DNA of 64,000 nucleotides from Symbiodinium natans (lineage: Eukaryota > Sar > Dinophyceae > Suessiales > Symbiodiniaceae). The notes under the pieces are model-generated. The model had not been told where the DNA came from. It ran no database searches and worked only from the letters and a program-made list of their open reading frames with translations. The translations under genes and the position numbers were made by a program. Shown piece by piece: positions 18,430-28,436 of this stretch. The stretch's first letter is position 1, and each line of letters begins with the position of its first letter. The stretch lies in contig CAJNDS010002178.1 in assembly GCA_905221605.1 (NCBI GenBank), positions 10,001 through 74,000 on the forward strand, written 5' to 3'.

Positions 18430-19036
18430 AATCTAAATACCTTCCATATACTGCTCTGTGTGAAACAAATCGTCTTCTAAAACTGGGTCTGCATTGAAGG
18501 TGTCCATTAACTTTTTAAATGTGGTTTTCGTTTCCTTCTCATATTTGAAATCTGTTTCCCTACCAAATCATTTATGTATCTCGTGGATGTTACATCTGGC
18601 CATTGGATGTTTTCCTTTCCCTGTGTTTCATCGGCTTCAACTCTCTTATACCACATATCTTGAAAAGTGCGGATGGCTCTGTCGCTAAAATTTGGGTGCG
18701 CCCTCGTTCGGTCATGTTCTATGTTCTCATCCTTCAAATATTTTTGTATGCCTCCTTGTTCAATGCGCCTTCATCATCTGCATAAATTATTTCGGGTTTC
18801 TTACCCATCTCTTGTTTAAACGCTCAATCATTCCACTCGCTACGTCTCCTTCTTGTTTGCTTTTTATCGGCCCTACATGCACGAATTTATCAAATACATC
18901 AATCATCAACACTCCTACCTTAAGCTTTTGTTCTTTCCAATCGTTTATGCAAAACAAATCCATCTGATATTCACAAGCAAAAAAAGCGACAAAACTGGCT
19001 TGACCTACCGGCTTTCTTTGTTGCTCTACGATTGCT
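18430..19036 (-). pseudogene. Decayed DDE integrase fragment (Polinton/retroviral-like)
   Basis: On the minus strand, from about 19036 towards 18500, pieces of an rve-type integrase core can be read across frameshifts and stops: YQMDLFCINDW with the first Asp, then IIYADDEGAL with the second, then HDRTRAHPNFSDRAIRTFQ where the family usually has Glu (VERFIRTF-like) but Asp is present here. The longest intact piece is 18507-18737. The downstream part ends at GKENIQW, after which homology is lost. Such integrases occur in Polintons/Mavericks and related virus-like elements of protists. The gene is dead. Confidence 0.7.
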
Positions 19037-19042
19037 CTGAAC

Positions 19043-19138
19043 TTAGGGTTTAGGGTTTAGGGTTTAGGGTTTAGGGTTTAGGGTTTAGGGTTTAGGGTTT
19101 AGGGTTTAGGGTTTAGGGTTTAGGGTTTAGGGTTTAGG
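19043..19138 (+). repeat. TTTAGGG array inside the AT-rich island
   Basis: About 13 perfect TTTAGGG units interrupt the island between the integrase relic and the GIY-YIG relic. The flanks are AT-rich and unlike the GC-rich linkers elsewhere. Confidence 0.97.
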
Positions 19139-19300
19139 ATTTATGTCATTCATTGTTATAGTTTTGTCCTTCTGCCATGCTTCGGCTAGTGTTCTGTTTT
19201 TTGAACCAAGCCCACTTCCATCGTCAAAATCTTCTTTATTATCTCATCTTTCTTAGAAATGCTCATTGTAAGAACTAAGGATGATATGATTTTGTTTGTT
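19139..19300. other. AT-rich island, unassigned part
   Basis: AT-rich sequence. The minus strand reads short open pieces (MEVGLVQKTEH) with stops. No family is assigned. Confidence 0.4.
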
Positions 19301-20050
19301 GTTGGTGTAAGAAGTATTGATGACGCTGTGTCCTTGGATGCCTTGCCCTATGTCCGTGTGTGTAAGCTACTCCGCGTTCGCATATCAATTTTCAGACATT
19401 ATCTTCAGGACGCTGTCTTTGTTTGCCTCGTAACGGGCTTTGTCTTTCCGACCGATTTCTTCTGTATGGCTCTTATAATAGTCTTTAATTAGCTCTACGT
19501 ATAAGCTGCTCGGGATTTCTTTCATACTGTATTTTCATTGATGCTCTGCTATTTGCCCTGTCCTTGTTCTTTGTATACGCTCTCCTTTTCTGCTACAGTT
19601 CTGCCAACAACATATTTATTTGCGCCTTCGGTATTCTTGATGCGTTCGCCTTCTTTTCTGACGAAGTCTTCCCGTGAGTTACAGGAATCTTTTTCCACTA
19701 ATATAATTAGACAGTTCTCAACGCCAAGCTCGTCAAACAGCAAATGACTACGCTCCCGATGTTTAGTTGACTTTAGATTTGTATTGTAAGAATGTCAGTG
19801 TCTTGCCATCCTTTGGCTTAACTCTTCGCAGGGTGAACCAATATAACATCTGCTATATCCTACATCAACGATTTTAAAAATCTTCCCGTTTTGGTATTTG
19901 CTCATATCCTTAAGTATCTTAAGTTCTCTTTTCTTCAGACATTGTCGGTAGATAAGTAACAAAGAATAACGATTTTTTCTAGTGAATTCAATTTGCATCA
20001 CCATAATGACAGCGTTGGGCATGATCACTTTGTATTCGTTCATATCGTAT
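19301..20050 (-). pseudogene. Decayed GIY-YIG nuclease-like gene
   Basis: An N-terminal part at 19795-20043 contains GKIFKIVDVGYSRCYIGS and EELSQRMARH, which fits the start of a GIY-YIG endonuclease domain (the GIY position reads KIV; YIG is intact). After a frame break, 19549-19743 continues with LLFDELGVENCLIILVEK and a Glu/Asn-rich stretch typical of the same domain. 19340-19540 carries a charged tail (KDYYKSHTEEIGRKDKARY). At least two frame disruptions are present, so it is a pseudogene. Virus-like and Polinton-like elements of protists often carry such nucleases. Its neighbours (integrase relics) fit that origin. Confidence 0.65.
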
Positions 20051-20089
20051 TTGGGCGCTCCACAGACTAGGATTTTTTATCAGAATTGA

Positions 20090-20199
20090 TTTCGGAAATT
20101 TGTGTTGGTGTCAAACCTTCTTCACTTAAATTATTCTCTTCTAGGTATTCCTTCATTCTGTTCTTTTGGGTGTGTCTTAAACTTGATTCGCGCTTCTTT
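20090..20199 (-). pseudogene. 3' part of an ORF split by element E3
   Basis: The minus strand continues here, across E3, the frame that starts at 32262. It reads ARIKFKTHPKEQN and, after a small frame slip, MKEYLEENNLSEEGLTPTQ. No family is recognised. Joining the two sides at the TCTTT target duplication gives a plausible small protein, which shows that E3 inserted into a coding or recently coding region of the island. Confidence 0.5.
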
Positions 20200-20424
20200 A
20201 CTTAAGTATGCGTGGAACACCCTAGGGGGAAACAAAGGAGGGGGAACCCCACTGGGATCAACCCCGGCCGCGACCCTTAACTTTAAGCTAAAGGGCATCT
20301 AGCGGGCCTTTTTACCTTGAGCCAAAGTGTAGCATCGAAAGTGAATTCCTACTCTCTGGGGCCTCTAACTAAAGAGCCTCTTCCTACGGTCCTAAGGGGC
20401 CTCTGGAGCCCTGATTTCTTGACT
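20200..20424 (-). repeat. E3 3' LTR
   Basis: Direct repeat of 31919-32143, with T at 20309 where the other copy has G at 32028. On the minus strand it contains CACTTTGGCTCAAG followed by GTAAAA (spliced-leader-like, 20329-20316). The termini are not TG...CA. Confidence 0.92.
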
Positions 20425-20435
20425 CCCCCCTCTTC
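20425..20435 (-). other. E3 polypurine tract
   Basis: The minus strand reads GAAGAGGGGGG directly upstream of the 3' LTR, the expected position and composition. Confidence 0.8.
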
Positions 20436-20597
20436 AGAGGAACCGAAGGCATCTATGTACATCACCCTGTGCTTGTGAGGGTGCTCTGCCCACGGGAAGC
20501 TTACTGCCTCCAGACAAGGGCGCTAAGAGCAGCCCCCACTGCACATGGCTTCTGCGGGTGTTACGTTATGAGTTGAGAAAGAAAAGGCAGGCAGCGC

Positions 20598-23500
20598 TCA
20601 AAGCAGCTTGGCTTGAAGATCCCGTATGTCCGTAAGCTCGACTGGAAGCTTTTGGCGCATGCCAAGGAGCTTGAGGGCATTGTCCCATTTCTGGGGAGGA
20701 AGAGCTTTAGTGAATATGTCGGCCGCTTGCCAGGTGGTTTCGACATAAGTGAGCTCTACATCTTCCTCACTTAGCTGCTCGGCAATGCTACCCAGGTTGA
20801 CCTTATGAGTGCGCTGGATATGCCGGAGCTTGGGAGAGTAACCCTTTCGGGCTACGAGGATCGTGGCCTGGTTGTCCTCATGAATGACCAGCTTCACCTC
20901 ATGGCCTAGTAGGGTCTGCCAAAGCTGTAAGGCCGGAAGGCCCTCTTGAAACAACGAATGTGCGAGGGACACAATCTCTGACTCCGTGGTAGAGCGAGAT
21001 GTGGAGGTTTGTCTCTTGCAGACCCAGGCTAGAGGGAAGAACGTCTTAGGACCCTTTAAGACGAGGTAACCGCCCGACGTTGACTTGGAGTCTATCTTTT
21101 CTCCTGCGAAGTCCGCGTCAACATAGAGCGCAAGATGCAGCTCCCTTGGGCCGTCACCAACTGAGCCAACCAACCGGTGGGACTTGGTCGAGTTGATATA
21201 ACAGATAAGGCGATGGAGTTGCTTATCGTTATTCCTTGACCAAGATTGGACACGCGTGGCTAAGTCCCCAATGGGCTTGACTATGTCGGGGCGAGCCAGT
21301 CTGCCCAGCCACAAGGCTTTCATAAGGAGTTTGCATGCATTGGGAGCAAGCTCTCCTGAGATGTCGTCATCACATGAAGTGAGCGCGCCATCTGGGCAGA
21401 ATGGGGTCTGAGCAGCCTTTAGAGTTTTAGACCCGGTGATGCTTAGGTAGAGATCCACCGTTTGCTGTGCGTAGTCATACATGTCAAAAGCCATAGCCCC
21501 TTTTAACGCGCCTAGGGCAGCGTTCTCGGTGCTCTCTGCTGATGCATTAATGACGTAGTGGTTCCTGCCTAAAACCCTAAAGACTGGTTCTGGCGGTTCG
21601 ACATCAACCAATGCGCAAAGTTTGTCCCAAAAAGGTTGGTGGTTTTCTGCGGGTCCGGACAAAGTGAGATCGTCAACGTAAGTGGAGAGAAGGAGCTGGG
21701 TTTCGGGGAACCAAAAGTTCCCTGGGTACTCTTGCAATTCGTACCCCCCTAAACCACCTAAGACTTCCTTAAGGTGTTGCTCCCATAGTCCTCCAGCTTC
21801 CGGATGGCCATACAGAGCGCGCAGCAACAGCACAACAGGGCGAACAAAGCACTCTCGCCACCACGACGGTCGGAGCTCAGGTGGCAGTTCTATCCAAGTT
21901 TGGAACTTGGACTTTAGCAGCGCTTGCACGTACGCCTTTACTGCGTCTGCTGCTGTTGTGGTATGGCCTGGTAGTGCGCCATAAGCCATGCAGGCGTTGA
22001 GGCCCTGCACGGAAGTGGGATTAGCACCCAACTCCCTGTAGACTGCGGCAGCACCCTCTTCATCTTTTGCACAGTCACCCCGATACACTATCCGGCCCTT
22101 CATTTTCTGAAGGTGTTGGGCCAATTCGTAGAATTTGATAGAGGCGATGCTCATCAATTTCCCGAAGTGTACCTTGGTGCCTGTGCGCCGCGCCTCTGCT
22201 TGCACATCGGCGAACTCACGTGGGTTCTGCTCATCCCACACAGGAACAGCCCGTAGACCGTCCGCCTCCTTACGCACGGCCTCCAGGGCTTGTGGCGAGG
22301 ACAGCATCTCAGCACGGGAGAGTAACTTAGTTACCATGGCTGAGACCTCTGGGTCGGTCTTACCCTTTGGGAGCCCATGAATATAGCACATGAGAGCGTT
22401 GAGATCTGTGATCTCAGTGACAAGTTCCTTTGCAGTTTCATCTGTCTCGATGACTGCTGCGAGGTCGTCAAGACCAGACAGAGAAGACACGTGCTTGAGG
22501 TCTTGCTCTCGATCTCTGTGCTCTTCTTGTGGCTGCATAGGTATCACAGGCATTGCAGGAACAATCCTATGGGACACCTTTGGGTTCATGGCTTGGGCTA
22601 TGAGCTCACACATTTCTTGTGTGTAAAAGCCGGTGCGCTCGAGAGCAGCACCCCTGGCTTCCCCGTGTTCTTTGGGATGGTGAGTGCAGTTAAGGCCGGT
22701 GAATGCTTTGACGATCTCATCAGATGTGGTCATGAGGCGCCAGGGCTTTCTCACAGGGAGACCCTTCTTGCCGACTACACCTAACCTACAACCATCAAAA
22801 TCAACCGCCTTAAAGCGTGAGTCTTGGAAGAACTCCTTGACGTCTGATCGCTTCCATGAATCTGAGTAGCGCGGCCACTCAAAAGTAACATGATCTCCGC
22901 GATCAAGAACAGTCTTGGCGTGTTCCTTGAACTGTGCAAACATCTGCCGAGATACGCGAATCTTCTTGGACAGACGTGCAGCATAATCCGAACCATGTAG
23001 CTTCAATCCTATTCGATGCCAGGGGCATCCTGACGTACATGGGAGGGAAGCCCACAAGTGGGGATCATGGCAAGACCGTAGCTGCACATGAAGTTGCTCT
23101 GAGATGATGGGATCTGTCACGTCTAAGGTTTCTTTTGAAAGACGGACATGTGGAACCCCTAGTTCTTTATGGACCCTACCTAACATAGAGTCTTCTGAAC
23201 ATGCATACTCAAAGCAAGTAGCAAGCTTGGTGTTTGTCCTTGCGCGCCTACGGCTGCGCCTGTTGTTGCCTTTTCCGAATCTAGGAACAGGTGCAGGCAT
23301 ACCGAAAACAGGCAAACCCTGCTTGGGGCCAGACAACTCTATGAGAGGAGTCTGTGTGGCTGTGCACGGAGGGATTGCGGCGCCAGAAGTTGTCACAACG
23401 ACGGGTGAAGCAGCTGAGGCCGGAGCGGAAGGCTCCGAAGGACATGGTCCTCTGTCGCCCTCAACGAGCGCCTTATCACTACAAGCGGCTCGCTCGATTG

Positions 23501-25181
23501 CTGAGTCGGCTTTTGGAGGCAACAGTCCTTCTTTGGCAGCTTTCTTGGCTTCTTCCTCATCCCTTTCAGCAGAAACAAGTGAAGCAAAGCGCTCACGACA
23601 CTCGTCTGTGTGCTTAACGGCTTTACCACGACATGCTTTGCATCCCGGAGTTTCCCCGAACCTTATGATTCTCTCTACTGTGATGTAAACCCCCCTGGCC
23701 TTTGTGTCCCGCAACGGAGGAGGGACTGGGTCCTTGCTGGGTGGAAAGGGTACCTCACGTAGAGAGTACTCGGGTAGTGCGCTTTTGGCAGCAGCACCCT
23801 CCAGGACCGAGCCGTCTACTAGAGACTTGCGAGTTGCATTTGCTACAGGGAAGATGGGAGGACCATCCTCGATGAAGAGCTCGGGCTCTGGCACGTCATG
23901 GACTTGCACATCCCTCTTATTGCGAAAAGCTTGGTAGTCTAAGACCTTAACCACGTTCCTATATCGCATGCCTGCATCAATGCGCCATCCAAGGAACAGC
24001 GCAGGAGACATATTGGGTTCGAGCGTGAGCTTGGAGAGTTTCGTTCTGTACCAGACAAGCTGGCCGAAACACGCCCTGACCCCTGGAAACGGCTCCTTTG
24101 TGAGAGCCTCCCATTGGGACTTGCCTTCTCCCTGGTTCGACTCCCTGTCAAAAGAGAGCGAAAGACACGAGTAAGGATAGGAGTGCGAGTGGAAGTCGTA
24201 AGGCAAACCACTCTGCAGGTGTACTGCGCGGCAGCACTCTTTTTCTTCCCTTACATCGCGCTCCAGGCTGGCGTTGTGGGGCCACCTGTTGGGCAGGGAG
24301 GTGTCCGGGGTCAGGCCTACTTCCTCGGCTGCGACTTTGAGCTCGCCCGCCTCGTCCATTTTGATAAGGCATGTGGGAGACAACTCAGACGATTTAAGTC
24401 CCATAAAATGTCTGAAATTGCGCGTATGTTGCTGCGCCCCCCTTCGTGACATGGGATAAGCAACCCTTGCACCAGAATACACATCCCGAATGACATGGTG
24501 AGACTTAACACCCCCAGTACCTATACCCCTATGATCATCTCCCTTTGCAAGGATGACGTCATCTGTTGCAAGTTGTTGGAATGGGGCAGTCGGGACATCA
24601 ATCATGTCATCTGCCTTAGAATCCGGCTTGCGTGCGACCCTCATGGAAGTGGTTTTTGCAACGTGGCAAATTTTACAAAACGGATTCTTAGGGAAATGCG
24701 TGCGTAGGTGCTTCTCTGAAATGGCTTCGGCCTTCAGCACCTCCTCCCTTGATGGCTCTGGAGGGCCTTCGGGGGCTGATTCCCCGGGGGGTTTGGCGAT
24801 CGAGCCTTCCCCTCCAGCAGCTGGGGCGCGAGGCGCTGCCCCTTCGACATTGAAGGATAGTTCCTTGTTTGCTTGTTCGAGAAGAGCATCGGCCGTTAAG
24901 GGGTCATTCATCTCTTTGTCCGAGATGAGAGGCGACATTTCTTCGGCAGCTGACTCACCTTCAGCGCCTTCGCCAAAAAGCTCCTTCTGGGCACGTTCAG
25001 CGATGGCATGAGCTTCGACGATTTCGGCTTCCTCGTCACTGTCCCCGAGCTCTGTCGGCTCGTACGCATCAGTGAGATCACCAATGGAGACTGCATCTGG
25101 TTCCACGTGAGGCGCGGGGTTTGCAGATGCTATGACGGGGAGCAGGTGACGCCGGGAAGATCCTGGGCTGAAGTTCCTCAT
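20598..25181 (-). CDS. pol: E3 Pol: integrase, reverse transcriptase, RNase H (1527 aa)
   Basis: Its ATG at 25181 overlaps the end of gag-pro by about 100 bases in the +1 frame. An integrase zinc motif lies at about residues 159-173 (His159, His163, Cys170, Cys173). Candidate catalytic residues are Asp208/209 in LATDDVIL, Asp277 in IKMDEAGEL and Glu308 in NASLERDVREEKE. The reverse transcriptase has VLLLRALYGHPEAGGLWEQ and the catalytic box YVDD at about 1169-1172 (nt 21680-21669). RNase H starts at about 1348 (LYVDADFAGEK), continues with STTESEIVSL and HEDNQAT, and ends in ADIFTKALP. Integrase upstream of reverse transcriptase marks Ty1/copia. The frame is intact over 4.6 kb, which suggests a young and possibly active copy. 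Confidence 0.93.
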   Translation of the reverse strand: MRNFSPGSSRRHLLPVIASANPAPHVEPDAVSIGDLTDAYEPTELGDSDEEAEIVEAHAIAERAQKELFGEGAEGESAAEEMSPLISDKEMNDPLTADALLEQANKELSFNVEGAAPRAPAAGGEGSIAKPPGESAPEGPPEPSREEVLKAEAISEKHLRTHFPKNPFCKICHVAKTTSMRVARKPDSKADDMIDVPTAPFQQLATDDVILAKGDDHRGIGTGGVKSHHVIRDVYSGARVAYPMSRRGAQQHTRNFRHFMGLKSSELSPTCLIKMDEAGELKVAAEEVGLTPDTSLPNRWPHNASLERDVREEKECCRAVHLQSGLPYDFHSHSYPYSCLSLSFDRESNQGEGKSQWEALTKEPFPGVRACFGQLVWYRTKLSKLTLEPNMSPALFLGWRIDAGMRYRNVVKVLDYQAFRNKRDVQVHDVPEPELFIEDGPPIFPVANATRKSLVDGSVLEGAAAKSALPEYSLREVPFPPSKDPVPPPLRDTKARGVYITVERIIRFGETPGCKACRGKAVKHTDECRERFASLVSAERDEEEAKKAAKEGLLPPKADSAIERAACSDKALVEGDRGPCPSEPSAPASAASPVVVTTSGAAIPPCTATQTPLIELSGPKQGLPVFGMPAPVPRFGKGNNRRSRRRARTNTKLATCFEYACSEDSMLGRVHKELGVPHVRLSKETLDVTDPIISEQLHVQLRSCHDPHLWASLPCTSGCPWHRIGLKLHGSDYAARLSKKIRVSRQMFAQFKEHAKTVLDRGDHVTFEWPRYSDSWKRSDVKEFFQDSRFKAVDFDGCRLGVVGKKGLPVRKPWRLMTTSDEIVKAFTGLNCTHHPKEHGEARGAALERTGFYTQEMCELIAQAMNPKVSHRIVPAMPVIPMQPQEEHRDREQDLKHVSSLSGLDDLAAVIETDETAKELVTEITDLNALMCYIHGLPKGKTDPEVSAMVTKLLSRAEMLSSPQALEAVRKEADGLRAVPVWDEQNPREFADVQAEARRTGTKVHFGKLMSIASIKFYELAQHLQKMKGRIVYRGDCAKDEEGAAAVYRELGANPTSVQGLNACMAYGALPGHTTTAADAVKAYVQALLKSKFQTWIELPPELRPSWWRECFVRPVVLLLRALYGHPEAGGLWEQHLKEVLGGLGGYELQEYPGNFWFPETQLLLSTYVDDLTLSGPAENHQPFWDKLCALVDVEPPEPVFRVLGRNHYVINASAESTENAALGALKGAMAFDMYDYAQQTVDLYLSITGSKTLKAAQTPFCPDGALTSCDDDISGELAPNACKLLMKALWLGRLARPDIVKPIGDLATRVQSWSRNNDKQLHRLICYINSTKSHRLVGSVGDGPRELHLALYVDADFAGEKIDSKSTSGGYLVLKGPKTFFPLAWVCKRQTSTSRSTTESEIVSLAHSLFQEGLPALQLWQTLLGHEVKLVIHEDNQATILVARKGYSPKLRHIQRTHKVNLGSIAEQLSEEDVELTYVETTWQAADIFTKALPPQKWDNALKLLGMRQKLPVELTDIRDLQAKLL

Positions 25182-27774
25182 CAAACTGAGGGACGTACTC
25201 CACGACCCTTGTGGCGTTAACCCTAACCCCCCTGGGAATCCTAAGCTTACACCTATGGACTTCCTGTTTAGGGACTAGGTAGGGCTGGTCTTCCCTTGGG
25301 CCCCATACAAAAAGGGAGCCCTCGTCTACGACTGCCTTTCCAACCGAGAAGGCCGGCGGGCACTCCTTTAGCACGTACACTTGTTCCGAGCTTGGGAGGA
25401 TTTTGCTTCCGCTAAAGGAAAGACTATGAGTCCCTTCCCTTGCCCCACCACCAGTGGCAAAGCCAACCGGCTTGTCGGATTCTCTCACGCATGAGAGAGC
25501 ACGTGCGGAGAGGGCCTGTCTGCCGATGAGATGACGTCCGGCTGCGGTATCCCATAGCCAGGTGATTCTGTTGTCTCCTGGCAGGGGAACAGGCATGGCG
25601 CTGATGAGGGGTGCTGTCGCAGCATTGGCCTTGGCCTTAGCCTTGGGTTTCGCCTTCGCTGCGAGCGACCGTGGCTTAGGGCCAGTGTACTTGTTCTTAT
25701 CATCATGAAGAAAGGGGCACGGATTCCCCTTACATGCTCCATATGCGTAGAACATACACGGCGTTCTGGCCTTCTCCTCTTCCGTCATGTCTTTGGCCTT
25801 ACGTGCCTGCTCGGAGCGAGGGGTGGTGTTGCCTCCACCCTTGCCGCCTCCCTTGCCGCCACCTTTGCCGCCACCCTTGCCCTTACGTGGAGTGCTAGGG
25901 TTTCCGCGGCCGCCCCCTTTCGGTGCTGGGGCGCCAGGCACACCGGGCTCATCCTTATCGCCTTTCTTGTTCTTCTTGTTCTTTTTCTTTGGCTTGTCGG
26001 GTCCACCTTGTGACGGAGCAGGGGCAGCGGGTGCTTGAGGCCTATCGCCCTTCTCTTTGGTGGAGGACGTAAGCACCTCAGGCTTACCCTGGAGATTCTT
26101 GTCAAACTCCTGCCGGTTCACCTTTTGCTGGTGATGCTCCAAAAGAATGTCGACCCTTTTCCAAAGGTACTCGCAGGTTCTCTTGTGGGACCCAGGCCGT
26201 GACTCCCGAGACTTTTCGAGTTTAGGACGTAGCGCCATGCATTTCTCAAGCTCATCTATAAGATGGTTGCACATGGTGCTTTCCTTCGGGAGATCATTGA
26301 GGGGTATGGTGCTCATGACGTAGAGATACTTATCCCTAAACGCCTCCAGGTTTGCAGGGCCATCTCCAGCTAGCTTGATGCTGAGGAGATTGCGCTCACC
26401 TAGCATACCGATGCGGTCGTGTTCCAGCTGAAAGTGTTTGAAGATGACGCGCAACATGCAGCGCCCATTGGGCATGCCGCCTGAAGCCATGCGCTCCCTT
26501 TCAACCATCTGCTGAAACTGTAGGCCAAACCTACCCTTACGGACAACCTTAAGCAACTTAGCCGCTATCTCCCTCTGCAGCCTTGGAAAGCTGGGGTCAG
26601 CAGCAAGCTCTGCATCTGTGCTGGTGAGGCAAGCTTGGGCCCACTGGTACACCTCATTGCCAGGTGTTTTCTGCAACCTGCCTATGGCTACGAGGACCTG
26701 GTTGATGTACCCCCTGGCCTGACCTGCCGTCTCCGGGGCCGCTGGAAGCACAAGGTCGTTCAGAGACTTGAGCCTGATGACGGTTTCCTCGTACTCGGCG
26801 GGCCCCTTTGTTGAAGAACTCTCTGCGGTGTGGCGGTCGGCCTCAGCCCACAGGTCGAACCCTTGTCCCGGCGCATCACCCCCCTGCCCCCCATCACCAT
26901 CACCGTCGGTGCCATCGCCGCCGTTTGCTGTCAAGTGAGGACAGTCGGCTTCGTGGTGGCTTATGCTACCGCACATGCGGCAGTTGTGTCGGCTTTGGCG
27001 TGAGGAGGCGGAAGAGGAAGATGAACTGGAGCTCGAGGATCCTGGGGACTCAGGTGCCTTGTTTCCACCCGCCTGTTGGTTTGTTGCACCTAAGGACAGA
27101 GTGGGAACTGCGACCGCAGCACTTGCAGTTGGGGCTGCTCCGCTTTGTGTGGCTGGTGCGCCCTGGCTGGCTGCACCCTGCGCGGGCTGTTCGCCCGGGT
27201 GTGCAGCAAAGCCTTTTGCAACCAACCCTGCTAAGTTCTTAACTAGAGACGCTAGATCATCTACCCTTCGTTCCAGAGCATTGTCCACCGGTGGATTCAC
27301 CGGAGAAGCAAATTGAGCCACATGGACTGGGACGCCACAGGCTGCCCCCTCAGAGGGAACGTGCTGATCCGACGGTTGTGCATCGGAAGGGGCAGTTTGA
27401 AACCCCACGCCTGCGGGCACAGACAAAGTGGATTGTTGTGGAAAAGAAACCGTGCCATTGGGGCTCTGGTCGGGTGAGGGCTGCGTGAAGACAAAAGGAG
27501 CGTCCTCAGGAATCGTTGGGGAGGAGACCAGTGCCGGAGTGGGAGGAAAGACCTCAAAACCTTGTTCTCTGGCGTGCAAAAGCTGCCCAGTGAGGGCTTG
27601 GACTCTTGCAAGGGCGTCCGCTTGAGCGCTAGCAAGCTCCCGCTTGAGCGCCGCGACCTGGCTTTCTAGGTCGCGGGTGCGGGTCCCGTGCGGGTGTCGG
27701 CCGTGTCGACCTGAAGCTGTAGCTCTTGACTCCTGTGCTCCGCTCTTTGGCGAGCGTCCTCTGCACCATGCCAT
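25078..27774 (-). CDS. gag: E3 Gag-protease, main part (898 aa)
   Basis: The ATG at 27774 lies inside the preceding ORF and is in the -1 frame relative to it. A coiled coil (DLESQVAALKRELASAQADA) near residues 34-60 continues the heptads of the upstream ORF, so the two probably form one protein through frameshifting. A Ser/Pro/Gln-rich region follows, then a CCHC-like motif (CRMCGSISHHEADC), a helical capsid-like region at about 340-560, a Lys-rich stretch and Gly-Gly-Gly-Lys repeats. A CCCH finger sits near residues 672-690 (CMFYAYGACKGNPCPFLH). The C-terminal aspartic protease has WLWDTAAGRHLIG near residue 740, where the usual triad is Asp-Thr/Ser-Gly; here it is Asp-Thr-Ala. Role: capsid, RNA packaging and polyprotein cleavage. 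Confidence 0.88.
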   Translation of the reverse strand: MAWCRGRSPKSGAQESRATASGRHGRHPHGTRTRDLESQVAALKRELASAQADALARVQALTGQLLHAREQGFEVFPPTPALVSSPTIPEDAPFVFTQPSPDQSPNGTVSFPQQSTLSVPAGVGFQTAPSDAQPSDQHVPSEGAACGVPVHVAQFASPVNPPVDNALERRVDDLASLVKNLAGLVAKGFAAHPGEQPAQGAASQGAPATQSGAAPTASAAVAVPTLSLGATNQQAGGNKAPESPGSSSSSSSSSSASSRQSRHNCRMCGSISHHEADCPHLTANGGDGTDGDGDGGQGGDAPGQGFDLWAEADRHTAESSSTKGPAEYEETVIRLKSLNDLVLPAAPETAGQARGYINQVLVAIGRLQKTPGNEVYQWAQACLTSTDAELAADPSFPRLQREIAAKLLKVVRKGRFGLQFQQMVERERMASGGMPNGRCMLRVIFKHFQLEHDRIGMLGERNLLSIKLAGDGPANLEAFRDKYLYVMSTIPLNDLPKESTMCNHLIDELEKCMALRPKLEKSRESRPGSHKRTCEYLWKRVDILLEHHQQKVNRQEFDKNLQGKPEVLTSSTKEKGDRPQAPAAPAPSQGGPDKPKKKNKKNKKGDKDEPGVPGAPAPKGGGRGNPSTPRKGKGGGKGGGKGGGKGGGNTTPRSEQARKAKDMTEEEKARTPCMFYAYGACKGNPCPFLHDDKNKYTGPKPRSLAAKAKPKAKAKANAATAPLISAMPVPLPGDNRITWLWDTAAGRHLIGRQALSARALSCVRESDKPVGFATGGGAREGTHSLSFSGSKILPSSEQVYVLKECPPAFSVGKAVVDEGSLFVWGPREDQPYLVPKQEVHRCKLRIPRGVRVNATRVVEYVPQFDEELQPRIFPASPAPRHSICKPRASRGTRCSLHW

Positions 27775-28436
27775 GCGCCTTCGGCCTGTGTGCGAGCGGC
27801 CTCAACACGAGAGACCTCTGCCCTGGCCTCGGCAAGTTGTCGATGAGCCATGGCATCCGCTTGTTGCAGGGCCTGCTGGGCCTGTGCTCTTAAGGACTCT
27901 TCACGAACCTGAGCATCAGACAGCGCGCTCTGAGCAGCACTTGCTATGGCATGGGCTTGTGCACGCAAAACTTCCTCGTTCTGGGCGGTCTGCACTGACA
28001 TCTGGTTGATGACTTCTCGCGCTTGTTGCGTCACCAAATGCTCGCGTTCCGCGGCTGCAGCCGCTGCCTGCTGAGCAAGCTGTTCCCTCCCTGCCGCATT
28101 GTGAGCAGCATTGGCGGCATGAAGCGCTACGCCTGACGCATGGTGCGCTGTCTGCATGGCGGCTCCTGCCAGGAAGGTGGCTTGTGTGGCACTGAGTTCT
28201 GGAGCCCGTCGTTGTGGGACGGGGGTGGCCCCTGAGGACGAGGAGTCCTCTGCTACCCCAAGCCTCAAAGGGGTTCTTGGGTTTTGTGGCGGAGGCCTGT
28301 TTCCAGAACGAACAATTGTCGAGGCCGCAGGGACCAGGGCTCTACTATCCGCAAGTAACTCTGGGTCACTAAAAGAATCCGGAGAGGATCTGGAGCGACC
28401 ATCAGATGGTGGGGAGATGCCAGATGACCTAGCCAT
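27666..28436 (-). CDS. gag: E3 Gag N-terminal coiled-coil part (256 aa)
   Basis: The first ATG is at 28436; the frame is open without ATG up to 28619. The product is Ser/Pro-rich, then Ala/Gln-rich with clear heptads (AEREHLVTQQAREVINQ, LRAQAQQALQQADAMAHRQ, RVEAARTQAEGAWHGAED), a long coiled coil likely used for Gag assembly. It ends at 27666, inside the following gag ORF, which carries on the coiled coil in the -1 frame. This is probably the first segment of a frameshifted Gag. Confidence 0.75.
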   Translation of the reverse strand: MARSSGISPPSDGRSRSSPDSFSDPELLADSRALVPAASTIVRSGNRPPPQNPRTPLRLGVAEDSSSSGATPVPQRRAPELSATQATFLAGAAMQTAHHASGVALHAANAAHNAAGREQLAQQAAAAAAEREHLVTQQAREVINQMSVQTAQNEEVLRAQAHAIASAAQSALSDAQVREESLRAQAQQALQQADAMAHRQLAEARAEVSRVEAARTQAEGAWHGAEDARQRAEHRSQELQLQVDTADTRTGPAPAT

